Positions 41,661-50,211 of a DNA stretch of 64,000 bases are shown in pieces. The position numbers and the translations under genes were made by a program. This stretch comes from Streptomyces pseudovenezuelae (GTDB lineage: Bacteria > Actinomycetota > Actinomycetes > Streptomycetales > Streptomycetaceae): NCBI RefSeq assembly GCF_001513955.1, contig NZ_KQ948147.1, forward strand, positions 258,532 through 322,531. Direction: 5' to 3'. Positions within the stretch are counted from its first letter, which is position 1. Every line of letters starts with the position of its first letter. Under the pieces are notes generated by a model. The model did not search any database and had not been told where the DNA came from. It saw nothing but the letters and a program-made list of their open reading frames with translations.

Positions 41661-42538
41661 AGGGCGGCCCTCCTCGCGCCCGAGCGGGAGGCGTGGCCGG
41701 TGCCCGGCCTCGTGAGGCTCTCCACCGACCAGTGATGTTGCAGCGCCGTCAGGAGCGCGGTGTCCGAGTGCTCACGCGCAACGCGCAGGACGATCGCGTT
41801 CTCCCCGCGGGAGGCGTCCGTGACGCCGGGCAGCGCGTACCAGTTCACTTCCAGGGGTACGGCGCCGGTGACCGGCACGGTCAGGACCACTTCCACCTCG
41901 GTGACCGGCCCGCCCTGGGACGGTCCGCTGCGCGGGCTCACCCGTCCGTCGCTGATGGCGTGGACACCGGTCGCGTGCGTCTCGGCAATAGCCTCGCGGT
42001 GGTCGGTGAAGACCACGGCCCCGCCGGCGGCGGACACTTCCGCGATGAACTCGGCCAACACGCCGTGTGCCGAGGCGTCCAGGCCCGACCACGGCTCGTC
42101 GAGGACGAGCAGAGCGGGCTCGACGAGCAGTGCCTGGGCGAGCGCGACCTTCTGGGCGTTCCCCTTGGACAGGGTGCGCAGTGCCGCGTCCCGGCCGCCG
42201 ACCAGCGCCAGCCGGTCCAGCAGCCGCCCGGCCTTCGCCCGCGCGGCCGGGCCGGACAGGCCCCGGATGCGCCCCATGTGGGTGAGGTAGGAGAGGGCGG
42301 AGACCCGTTCGTGGGCGGTGAAGCGGTCCGGTACCCAGCCGATGTGCCGCGGCCGTCCCATGACCCGTCCGGACGTGGGCTGAGACAGCCCTACGAGCAG
42401 TCTCAACAGGGTCGACTTGCCTGAGCCGTTGCTGCCCACGAGGGCGAGGACGTCGCCGCCCGAGACCTCCAGATCCACGTCCTGGAGAATCCAACGTCCC
42501 TTGCCGTAGCGCTTGCTGACGGACTCGCAACGTAACAA
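41657..42538 (-). CDS. ABC transporter ATP-binding protein
   Basis: A 293-aa ATPase with Walker A GSNGSGKST, signature LSKGNAQKV (unusual KGN in place of SGGQ), Walker B LLVLDEPW and switch His in VFTDHREA. About 80 extra C-terminal residues form a mixed domain of unknown role. Translation starts at TTG (42538), preceded at good spacing by GAGGAG; no ATG fits. With the overlapping membrane subunit it forms an export or immunity-type ABC system. A small open frame lies just upstream on the same strand. Confidence 0.9.
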   Translation of the reverse strand: MLRCESVSKRYGKGRWILQDVDLEVSGGDVLALVGSNGSGKSTLLRLLVGLSQPTSGRVMGRPRHIGWVPDRFTAHERVSALSYLTHMGRIRGLSGPAARAKAGRLLDRLALVGGRDAALRTLSKGNAQKVALAQALLVEPALLVLDEPWSGLDASAHGVLAEFIAEVSAAGGAVVFTDHREAIAETHATGVHAISDGRVSPRSGPSQGGPVTEVEVVLTVPVTGAVPLEVNWYALPGVTDASRGENAIVLRVAREHSDTALLTALQHHWSVESLTRPGTGHASRSGARRAAL

Positions 42539-42573
42539 GTCGACTCCTCAGTGCAATCTACATGCCTACGCTA

Positions 42574-42726
42574 CTACACGCGGCCGCTGCTTCTTCGTAG
42601 AGCTGGGACAACCGGATTCCCCGGGACCCCGAATGAAAGGCCCGATCGTTCCAGCAATTCGCCGTCGACCGTGAACGGCGCATTGGCCACGATGAAGAAG
42701 CCGACGCTCGGCTTGTTCCCGGACAC
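42574..42726 (-). CDS. Small open frame upstream of the ABC exporter (tentative)
   Basis: A 50-codon frame starting at GTG and ending 35 bases before the ABC ATPase start. Its first half has strongly G/C third positions, as in real genes here, and reads VGFFIVANAPFTVDGELLER followed by a Gly/Pro-rich end (FGVPGNPVVPALRRSSGRV). There is no good ribosome-binding site and no recognised family. It could be a peptide exported by the ABC system or the tail of a gene broken by the IS110 fragment upstream. I cannot decide between these. Confidence 0.3.
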   Translation of the reverse strand: MSGNKPSVGFFIVANAPFTVDGELLERSGLSFGVPGNPVVPALRRSSGRV

Positions 42727-43049
42727 TGATCCGCGACTGCGTGCTGCTAGCGAGTGGGCCGCGGTCCCACAGGACACAGGTTGTGTGGGTGTCCAGGCCA
42801 GTCCAAGACGAGTGCGTAATGCCAGGGCGGGGCATTCTGGTCCGGGGAGCAGACGCAGTCGGTGACAGGCGCGTGAGAGCGGCGTGCGACGAGAAGCCCC
42901 GCAGGTGCGGCCCGGCGGGGCTTCTGAGTGGTGCTGGTTTCCTCGAACGGTGTACGCATATCGGCGCCGTGGTCGGCGGGTTGGTGGTGCCGGTCTGCCT
43001 CAGATCCATGGGTGGGCCCACGAGTTGAGCTGGTCGGTCGCCAGGTGGT

Positions 43050-43280
43050 GCGGGCGACGGTGACCGCCAGGGTGCCGATGGAGGCCGGCTGGTCCACCAG
43101 GACCAGCGCCTTCCCCTTGCGCCCCAGGCGGGCGAACAGTTCCCGCAGCCGGGGCTCGCCGTCGGGCAGCGGCTTGTCGAAGGTGATGCGGCCATCACGC
43201 AGCAGGGCCGCGCCGTGGTGAGTGGACTTGCCCACGGCGCAGAACACATCGATCGATGTGAAGTCGTTGCTGGTCGCCGG
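43050..43280 (-). pseudogene. IS110-family transposase remnant (N-terminal fragment)
   Basis: About 75 residues of an IS110-type DEDD transposase: SIDVFCAVGKSTHHGAALL with the first catalytic Asp, then ITFDKPLPDGEPRLRELFAR and ALVLVDQPASIGTLAVTVAR. Similarity stops near 43050 and the rest of the gene is absent. There is no plausible start. The bases from 43281 to 43469 hold nothing I recognise. The fragment marks one side of the arabinan-degradation island. Confidence 0.72.
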
Positions 43281-43469
43281 GCTTTCCCCTCCCCGGGATC
43301 ACCACCGGTGGCCCGCCGGGCACCGGAGATCGGCAGCCACATTTCGCAGCCCTGCCTGTCGGCGGACACGCTTCCATCAGCGACCATCCGGTGCCGCCGG
43401 GACCGGCGACAGCACCCCCCCCGGATCATCGAGGACAGGGGCAACCAAGCCCTCCTTCCGCGACGGACG

Positions 43470-45773
43470 TTAGTTCAGCACGATGCGCCAGCGGTTGTCG
43501 GCGGTGCCGTCGTCCGCGTCCTGGACCGCGAACGCGCCGACGGCGGTGGAGTTGTCCGCGATGGCGAGCAGCTTGCCGCTGTTCACGTTGCGGATCTTGT
43601 AGGTTCCGTCTCCCTGGTCGAGCAGGGTCCATTTGTGGTCGGCGGTGCCGTTGTCCGACCACTGCAGAACGGTCGCGCCGTCTGCCGTGTCCATGTTCAG
43701 GACGCCGAGCACCTTGCCACTGTTGGCGTTGAGGAAGCGGACCGCGCTTCCATCAGTGATCATTTCCCATGTGTGGTCGGCGGTGCCGTTGTCCGTCCAT
43801 TGCAGAGCGCGGCCGCCGTTGGACGTGGACATGTTCTGGATGCCCAGCAGGAGACCGCTGCTCGCGTTGACGAGACGGACGGTGTTGCCGGTGGTGTTCC
43901 AGTAGACGGTGTAGTTGAAGCCGTGCGCGTCGTAGAACGGGCCCAGGTTGACGGTGGAGCCGCTGGAGGTGGCGGTGAAGGCGAGTGAACTGCTGCTGGT
44001 CCGTTTGATCGAGGACGTGGTCAGCGCAGGCGGGGCACTGAGGGTGGCGTCACCGTAGTTGCCCGCGAGGATCACCGGGCCGTAGGTGATCGCCGCGACG
44101 TTCGCGTTGTCGTTGGCCGGTCGGATGCCGATCCGCATGGGCAGGCGGACGGTGACCGTGTCGCCGGAGGTCCACGAGCGGTTCAGGGTGGCGTAACTGC
44201 CGGGCGTGGTGGTGATGTTCTGCGCGATGCCGTTGACGCTGATGATGGCCCCGGTGGTCCAGCTCGGTATACGGATGCGCATCGCCCAGGTTCCGCTGAC
44301 GCTGCCGGTGACCTGAAGGGTCGTCGTGTCACTGACAGGGTAGGTCGTCGTCTGGGTGACGGTGATACCGCGCTCCGTCCAGGTGAGCACCGACGGCACG
44401 AACATGTTCACGGTCAGCGTGGTGTCGTTGTGGAAGTAGATGGAGTCCATCAGCCTGGTGTGCATCTCCAGGCCCGTGCCCTGACAGCACCAGAAGGTGC
44501 CGTAGTCCGTGCTCCAGGTGCCGCCGCCCAACGCCGGGCCGACACCGCGTCGGCCTCCCGGCTTGAGGGGGGTGAAGTAGGTGACGTGGCCGTGGTCGTC
44601 GGCCGGGTTCTGCTGGCCGATGATCTGGTTCAGCCACGCCCGCTCGTAGTAGTCGAACAGTGCGACGCGGTTCGGGTCCAGCGTGAACAGTTCCCGGGTG
44701 AGGGTGAGCATGTTGATGGTGTTGCAGCTTTCGCACGTGTCGTTGGTCAGGTAGCCGGCGATGGCGTTCGGGGCGCGGAAATGCTCCGCCTGGCTGTTGC
44801 CGCCGATGGCGTAGGTGTGCGCGTTGACGGTGATGTTCCAGGCGTTGGTGGCGATGTCGCGGTAGCGGGTGGTGCCGGTGGCCTTGTACTCCCGGGCCGC
44901 CCCGATCCACTTGGGGACCTGAGTGTTGGCGTGAATCCCGTTGAGCTGGTCCTGGTTGGCCGCCAGCGGGTCGAACACCGTGGCGTGGTCGAACCGTTGG
45001 GCGGCGGTGAGCCACCGCGTGTCGCCCGTCTGCTGGTAGAGATCGGTCAGCACGGTGTTCATGCCGCCGAACTCGACGCGCAGCATGGTCTGCATCTGCT
45101 GGGTGGTCAGCCGGCCGGTGCGCCAGTCGACCCATCCGGCCAGGGCGAGGAGCACGTCCCGTGCTTGTGTGCTGCCGATGTGGCGCCATACGTCCAGCAG
45201 GCCGGCGAGGGTCTTGTGGATCGTGTAGTACAGCACTTCGCCACTGGTTCCCTGCTCAAGAGCAGTGAAGTTGGCCTCCGGGTAGCCGGAGAGATACCCG
45301 GGGTTGAAACCGGCGGCGCTGTTGTTGGCCTGGCACTTGGCCAGCTCCGCGACCATGTAGGTGGCCTTGTCCCGGCAGGTGGTGTCCCCGGTGACGGCGT
45401 ACGACTGTGCCCATGCCGTGAGGAAGTGCCCCTGGATGTGGGTGCGGAAGCCGAAGTTCGGCGCGTCCCAGCCGCCGTTGGCGGTCGCGCCGTTGGTGGA
45501 GAGCCTGTGGGTGGCGCGGAAGTTGTACAGCAGCCGGTCGACATCGACGAACCGCAGGTAGTTCTGGGTGCGGTTCTGGTTGTCCAGCCACCGGCTCGCG
45601 GTGAGCCGGACCTGGCCGAGTTCGAAGGGGTTTGCGGAGACCCCGATGTCGGTCCTCGCGGGGGCGATGGCCGCTTGGGCGGAAGAAACGCCGAGGAAGG
45701 TCCCTGTGGCAGAGGCGGCCACGGTGGCCCCGGCCAGTTGCAGGAGACGACGCCTGCTGACGGAGGAAGACAT
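43470..45773 (-). CDS. Tat-exported GH127 beta-L-arabinofuranosidase with ricin-type lectin domain
   Basis: A 767-aa protein from the ATG at 45773. The Tat signal is SRRRLLQLAGATVAASATG, with cleavage near SSAQA. The (alpha/alpha)6 catalytic domain has the zinc site of GH127: Glu348-x-Cys350 in DTCESC and the Cys429-Cys430 pair in FWCCQGTGLE. In the founding enzyme HypBA1 the first cysteine of that pair is the nucleophile. Glu330 in AEHF is a candidate acid/base. Residues from about 630 form three ricin-like repeats with LQWTDNGTADHTW-type motifs. It removes beta-L-arabinofuranose from plant or protein glycans outside the cell. AAAGG is the only binding-site candidate. Confidence 0.87.
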   Translation of the reverse strand: MSSSVSRRRLLQLAGATVAASATGTFLGVSSAQAAIAPARTDIGVSANPFELGQVRLTASRWLDNQNRTQNYLRFVDVDRLLYNFRATHRLSTNGATANGGWDAPNFGFRTHIQGHFLTAWAQSYAVTGDTTCRDKATYMVAELAKCQANNSAAGFNPGYLSGYPEANFTALEQGTSGEVLYYTIHKTLAGLLDVWRHIGSTQARDVLLALAGWVDWRTGRLTTQQMQTMLRVEFGGMNTVLTDLYQQTGDTRWLTAAQRFDHATVFDPLAANQDQLNGIHANTQVPKWIGAAREYKATGTTRYRDIATNAWNITVNAHTYAIGGNSQAEHFRAPNAIAGYLTNDTCESCNTINMLTLTRELFTLDPNRVALFDYYERAWLNQIIGQQNPADDHGHVTYFTPLKPGGRRGVGPALGGGTWSTDYGTFWCCQGTGLEMHTRLMDSIYFHNDTTLTVNMFVPSVLTWTERGITVTQTTTYPVSDTTTLQVTGSVSGTWAMRIRIPSWTTGAIISVNGIAQNITTTPGSYATLNRSWTSGDTVTVRLPMRIGIRPANDNANVAAITYGPVILAGNYGDATLSAPPALTTSSIKRTSSSSLAFTATSSGSTVNLGPFYDAHGFNYTVYWNTTGNTVRLVNASSGLLLGIQNMSTSNGGRALQWTDNGTADHTWEMITDGSAVRFLNANSGKVLGVLNMDTADGATVLQWSDNGTADHKWTLLDQGDGTYKIRNVNSGKLLAIADNSTAVGAFAVQDADDGTADNRWRIVLN

Positions 45774-45836
45774 CTTGAGCCTTTCGATACGGCAGAGCGG
45801 CTGCTTGGACGTTCCGCACATGGTTCGACTTTTCAA

Positions 45837-45857
45837 ACGTCGTCCGAAATATTGAAC
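45837..45857 (-). promoter_or_regulatory. Putative arabinan-regulon motif, copy A
   Basis: On the minus strand, GTTCAATATTTCGGACGACG plus T, 63 bases before the GH127 start. It matches the plus-strand motif at 46580-46600 at 16 of 21 positions, in an otherwise AT-poor genome. Confidence 0.5.
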
Positions 45858-45885
45858 AGGGATCTTCGCCGACACATGGGATGGA

Positions 45886-46257
45886 TTAACGGATATGGAC
45901 GTTGCCTGTGTCTAGCCGTGTGACACAAATTCTTACCGGCTGTCGGGTCGTCCCGTAGTTCTGCGGCCATGTGTTGCGGGGGCGCAGTGCCGTGCTCCGG
46001 CACACGATGGCCTGCGGGCGGGCCGTGCAGCCGCTCTGCGCATGCCGGTTGGCGGCCATCTTCGCGTACCCGGCGGTGTAGGGCGCGGCGCCGGCCTTCA
46101 CGTTGGCGGCCATGCGGGCGAGGTCGGCGCCGGTGTGGAGGAGGCCGTGGTGCGCGAAGGCTCCGCCCGCGTCCACCGGAAGGGTGGCGAGGCCGGCGGG
46201 ACCGACGGCTGCGGCACCTGTGGCCTTGAGCATGGTGCGCCGACTGATCTGTCGCAT
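45886..46257 (-). pseudogene. Truncated Tat-exported alginate lyase-like protein
   Basis: A 123-codon frame with a clear Tat signal (ISRRTMLKATGAAAVGPAG) and the N-terminal block of alginate-lyase-superfamily enzymes: HHGLLHTGADLARMAANVKA, then PYTAGYAKMAANRHA and PRPQAIV-like CTARPQAIVCR. Family members continue for some 300 residues (RGT...YPALYNDIHAAYQNALRW), but here the frame turns into unrelated sequence and stops. It is a 5-prime gene remnant just upstream of the GH127 gene, probably left by a deletion. The protein is unlikely to be active. Confidence 0.68.
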
Positions 46258-46528
46258 GCATGTGCAGGAGGCGGGGGGACGGCGGGGCGATAACAGAAAC
46301 TGGGTGGACGTTGTGCAGGTGATTGCCTGACGGGGTGGAGCCCTGCGGGGTGGCCGGTGATCAGGGAGACCCCCGTTCGCGCCGCCGGCCATGGTCGGTC
46401 AGCCGAACTGGCCCCCGTCGCCCCCCCCATAAGCGGACGGGGCATATCTCGTACGAGCCGGGCCAGAGGGCCGGGTGAGTGCCGGATCACTCATCTGTAT
46501 GTTCGGCGGATCGGATGTGTCGGATGTA

Positions 46529-46558
46529 TTGACGCGCCCTCTTTTCCGGATCTAGCCT
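46529..46558 (+). promoter_or_regulatory. Promoter upstream of the first GH43-AbfB gene
   Basis: TTGACG (46529-46534), an 18-bp spacer and TAGCCT (46553-46558), a good vegetative promoter. The leader to the start codon at 46919 would be about 350 bases. The gene-free stretch 46258-46918 holds this promoter and the motif at 46580 and nothing else I recognise. Confidence 0.6.
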
Positions 46559-46579
46559 CTGCCCGATTTCACGAACAGC

Positions 46580-46600
46580 GTTCGATATATCGTCCAACGT
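46580..46600 (+). promoter_or_regulatory. Putative arabinan-regulon motif, copy B
   Basis: GTTCGATATATCGTCCAACG plus T, with a perfect 10-bp palindrome CGATATATCG at 46583-46592. It lies about 15 bases after the expected transcription start. It resembles copy A upstream of the GH127 gene. Confidence 0.55.
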
Positions 46601-46918
46601 GCCTGACTGAATAGCGAGTTGGCTGTGAAGACTTCCGTCCGAAGTGCCGCCCACCTGAAACGCCTTCACGGGCACTGAGAGGCACAGGCGCCCGGCTCGT
46701 GCCGAAACCGCCCCACCTGGGCTTACGTGCGTGCTCGTGCGCCCTGACCCGCCGTCACCACGGCGTCCTGGACGAAGCGGCGAAACGCCGTCGTTCGGAT
46801 CCGACCTTCCGGCTTGCGCGGCAGCCGGGTTCCGTCCCGCCCGCTCCGAGACCAAGTTCGCCCCGCCGCCCCGCTTCCCCTTAGCCGGCGGTGGCACCCG
46901 CACGCGACAGGAGATCCC

Positions 46919-48346
46919 ATGTCTGCGCTCCGTGCCCGGCTGTCGGTGATATTGCTCGCCGTCTGTCTCCTCTTCACGGGCCAAGCCCTCACGACACCCC
47001 AGCGGGCGGCCGCCGCCGACCCCGGCTATCTGATGGTGCACTTCACCGGCGACTCCGCGACCGGGCAGATGCTGTACCTCGCGCACAGCACGGACGGCCT
47101 GCACTGGAACGACCTCAACGGCGGAGCGCCGGTCCTGAACTCCATGATCGGCACGAAGGGCGTACGCGACCCCGCACTGGTGCGCTCTCCTGACGGGAGC
47201 AAGTACTGGATCATCGCGACCGACCTGTGCATCCGCTGCGGCTCGACGTACACCAACGGCAGCCCCGACTTCGTGGTGTGGGAGTCGACCGACCTGGTGA
47301 CCTGGTCGAAGCCGTGGCTGCTCGGCGCCGCCGGACTGATCCCCGGCGGAAAGAACGCGTGGGCGCCGGAGGCGATCTGGAACCCCGAGACCAACGACTA
47401 CGTCCTGTACTGGGCGACGAACGCCACGGTGAACGGCATCTTCAAGTACCGCATCTACTCCGCCCGCACCAAGGACTTCCGCACCATCACCACCCCGCAG
47501 ATCTGGATCGACCCGCCCGGCAGCACGCCGGTCGTCGACACCCAGATGACGGAGGTGCCCGCCGGCACAGGCCCCTACCGCTACCTGCGGGTCTCCGGCG
47601 ACGGCCAGAACAACGTCGAGGGCAGCAACTCGATCCTGGGGACGTGGACCAACCTCGGCAACCTCTCCAGCATCGGCCTCACCGGCAATGTGGTCGAAGG
47701 CCCGGTCTGGATGAAGTTCAGGGACCGCAACGAGTGGGCCCTCTACATCGACTACAACAACCCGCAGGGCGTACGCGAATACAGGCCGATCCTGACGACC
47801 GACCCGTTCGACGTCAGCACCTATCGGCTTCAGGATGCGACCAGCTACGACATGGGCGGCACCCCGAAGCGCCACGGCGCGATCATGACCCTCACGGCCG
47901 CCGAGGAGAGCCGCGTGCTCGCCCGCTGGCCCAACACCCCGGCGCAGCGGCTGCAGTCGTACAACTTCCAGGACCGCTACGTGCGCCAGATCAACTTCGA
48001 CGTGCGCATCGACCCGAACGTCAGCCCCGTCGAGGACTCCCAGTTCCGGATCAGGCCCGGCCTGGCCGGCACCGGCACCGTCTCCTTCGAGTCGGTGAAC
48101 CACCCCGGCTACTTCCTGCGGCACGCCAACTACGACTTCCAGCTCGCCCTCTACGACGGCAGCAGCCAGTTCGCCGCGGATGCCACCTTCAACAAGGTCG
48201 CCGGCCTCGCCGACTCCACCCAGTCGTCGTTCCAGTCGTACAACCACCCGGACCGTTACATCCGCCACTACGCCTACTACCTGAAGCTCGACCCGATCAC
48301 CACCACGACGGGGCGCGGCGACGCCACCTTCCGCGTGACGAGCTGA
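46919..48346 (+). CDS. Secreted GH43-type enzyme with AbfB arabinose-binding domain
   Basis: A 475-aa exported protein (signal peptide about 1-33, ending near RAAAA). Residues 34-335 form a five-bladed propeller with GH43 landmarks: GVRDPALV (catalytic Asp region), NAWAPEAIW and NVVEGPVWM (acid Glu region). Residues from about 338 are an AbfB/CBM42 domain, with LQSYNFQDRYVRQINFDVRI, FESVNHPGYFLRHANYDFQL and SYNHPDRYIRHYAYYLKL as its three repeats. It probably releases arabinose from arabinan or arabinoxylan. The ATG at 46919 is preceded by AGGAGA. It is followed by a strong hairpin. Confidence 0.86.
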   Translation: MSALRARLSVILLAVCLLFTGQALTTPQRAAAADPGYLMVHFTGDSATGQMLYLAHSTDGLHWNDLNGGAPVLNSMIGTKGVRDPALVRSPDGSKYWIIATDLCIRCGSTYTNGSPDFVVWESTDLVTWSKPWLLGAAGLIPGGKNAWAPEAIWNPETNDYVLYWATNATVNGIFKYRIYSARTKDFRTITTPQIWIDPPGSTPVVDTQMTEVPAGTGPYRYLRVSGDGQNNVEGSNSILGTWTNLGNLSSIGLTGNVVEGPVWMKFRDRNEWALYIDYNNPQGVREYRPILTTDPFDVSTYRLQDATSYDMGGTPKRHGAIMTLTAAEESRVLARWPNTPAQRLQSYNFQDRYVRQINFDVRIDPNVSPVEDSQFRIRPGLAGTGTVSFESVNHPGYFLRHANYDFQLALYDGSSQFAADATFNKVAGLADSTQSSFQSYNHPDRYIRHYAYYLKLDPITTTTGRGDATFRVTS

Positions 48347-48355
48347 CCCGACCGT

Positions 48356-48379
48356 CTCACGGTGAGGCCTCACCGTGAG
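48356..48379. terminator. Terminator, perfect 24-bp palindrome
   Basis: CTCACGGTGA-GGCC-TCACCGTGAG forms a 10-bp stem with a 4-base loop, 9 bases after the GH43 stop. Confidence 0.8.
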
Positions 48380-48545
48380 CGCTCTGCGGAGTCCGCCGCT
48401 CCGGCGGCGTACCCGACGAACTCCGGCGACGGCGCCCGCCGCCTCGGCCGGCCCCCGGAGCTACCGGCCGGGCCGGGCTGCCGCCGTGACGGCGGCACCC
48501 GGGAGTTCCACTCACCTCCCACTCCACTCTGCGTAGGAGTTCTTC

Positions 48546-50117
48546 ATGATCAAGAAGCAGTGGACGCACCGTGTCAGACGCGCGCTGCTCGCGGCAGGGG
48601 CCACCGCCGCGCTCGCCGCCGGTCTGATCACCGCCACGGCCGCCCCCTCGCAGGCCGCCACCCAGGGGCCGTGTGACATCTACGCCACGGGCGGCACCCC
48701 CTGCGTCGCCGCGCACAGCACCACCCGCGCCCTGTACGGCGCGTACAACGGCCCGCTCTACCAGGTCAAACGCGCTTCCGACAACGCGACCAAGGACATC
48801 GGCCTGCTGAGCGCGGGCGGCTACGCCGACGCCGCGCAGCAGGACTCCTTCTGCGCGAACACCAGCTGCGTCATCACCGTCATCTACGACCAGTCGCCCA
48901 AGCACAACAACCTCACCCAGGCGCTCAGGGGCCACTGGCCCGGTCCGGCGGAGAACGGGAACGACAACCTGGCCAACGCCTTCGAGGCGCCGGTCACCGT
49001 CGGCGGGCACAAGGCGTACGGCGTCTACGTGGCTCCCGGCACCGGTTACCGCAACAACAACACCACCGGCATCGCCACCGGCGACCAGCCCGAGGGCATG
49101 TACGCCATCTTCGACGGCACGCACGTCAACGGCGGCTGCTGCTTCGACTACGGCAACGCCGAGACGACCGGCAACGACGACGGCAACGGCACCATGGAGG
49201 CCATCTACTTCGGCACCAGCACGGGCTGGGGCTCCGGCAGCGGCACCGGCCCCTGGATCATGGCCGACCTGGAGAACGGCCTGTTCTCCGGGGTCAACCG
49301 CGGCGTCAACGCGGGCGACCCGACCATCAACCACCGGTTCACGACCGCCATCGTCAAGGGCGGCCCGAACCACTGGGCCATCCGCGGCGGCAACGCCCAG
49401 TCGGGCAGCCTGTCCACCTTCTACGACGGCGTGCGCCCCAACGACACCGGCTACAACCCGATGAAGAAACAGGGCGCGATCATCCTCGGCATCGGCGGCG
49501 ACAACAGCAACACCGGCCAAGGCACCTTCTACGAAGGCGTCATGACCCAGGGCTACCCCTCGGACGCCACCGAGAACGCCGTCCAGGCCAACATCACCGC
49601 AGCCGACTACAACAGCGGCTCGACCAGCACCGGAACCCTCACCCCCGGCTCCCGGATCTCCCTGCAAGCCACCACCGCGCCCTGCTGCACCTCCCACTAT
49701 CTGCGCCACAACAGCGCGGACACCAAGGTCGTCATCTCCAGCATCAACTCCGCCAGCCCGGCCACCGACAAGGCCAACGCCACCTGGATCGTCCGCGCCG
49801 GACTGGCCAACACCTCCTGCCTGTCCTTCGAAGCCGCCGACAAGCCCGGCCAGTTCCTGCGCCACTTCAACTACCAGCTCTACCTGAACACCGACAACGG
49901 CGGCAGCTCGTTCGCGAAGGACGCCACCTTCTGCCCCACCGCGGGCAACAGCGGCGTCGGCACCACCTCCTTCCAGTCCTCCAACTTCCCGACCAAGTAC
50001 CTCCGCCACTACAACTACACGGCCTACATCGCCGGCAACGGCGGCACCAACGCCTGGGACAACACGACGTCGTGGGCCCAAGACACCAGCTGGCTCACCG
50101 CGGCTCCCTGGAACTGA
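48546..50117 (+). CDS. Secreted GH54 alpha-L-arabinofuranosidase with AbfB domain
   Basis: A 523-aa exported enzyme with a Sec signal peptide (1-38, ending PSQAA). The GH54 beta-sandwich includes GPCDIYATGGTPCVAAHSTT, many paired cysteines, and the catalytic residues expected at Glu218 (GNGTMEAIYFG, nucleophile) and Asp319 (IGGDNSNTGQGTF, acid/base). From about residue 365 an AbfB/CBM42 domain follows, with YLRHNSADTKV, FLRHFNYQLYL and YLRHYNYTAYI. It cuts alpha-1,2-, 1,3- and 1,5-linked arabinofuranose in the best-known relatives. The ATG follows GTAGGAG. Confidence 0.92.
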   Translation: MIKKQWTHRVRRALLAAGATAALAAGLITATAAPSQAATQGPCDIYATGGTPCVAAHSTTRALYGAYNGPLYQVKRASDNATKDIGLLSAGGYADAAQQDSFCANTSCVITVIYDQSPKHNNLTQALRGHWPGPAENGNDNLANAFEAPVTVGGHKAYGVYVAPGTGYRNNNTTGIATGDQPEGMYAIFDGTHVNGGCCFDYGNAETTGNDDGNGTMEAIYFGTSTGWGSGSGTGPWIMADLENGLFSGVNRGVNAGDPTINHRFTTAIVKGGPNHWAIRGGNAQSGSLSTFYDGVRPNDTGYNPMKKQGAIILGIGGDNSNTGQGTFYEGVMTQGYPSDATENAVQANITAADYNSGSTSTGTLTPGSRISLQATTAPCCTSHYLRHNSADTKVVISSINSASPATDKANATWIVRAGLANTSCLSFEAADKPGQFLRHFNYQLYLNTDNGGSSFAKDATFCPTAGNSGVGTTSFQSSNFPTKYLRHYNYTAYIAGNGGTNAWDNTTSWAQDTSWLTAAPWN

Positions 50118-50132
50118 CGAGGGACCGAATCC

Positions 50133-50161
50133 GTGGGCGGCTCCTGGCCGGGGCCGCCCAC
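50133..50161 (+). terminator. Terminator hairpin after the GH54 gene
   Basis: A 9-bp perfect stem GTGGGCGGC / GCCGCCCAC with an 11-base loop, 15 bases after the stop. Confidence 0.75.
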
Positions 50162-50211
50162 AGGTTCTGGATCCGCCCGCACCTTCCTTCCCTACGACCC
50201 GGAGGTACCGG

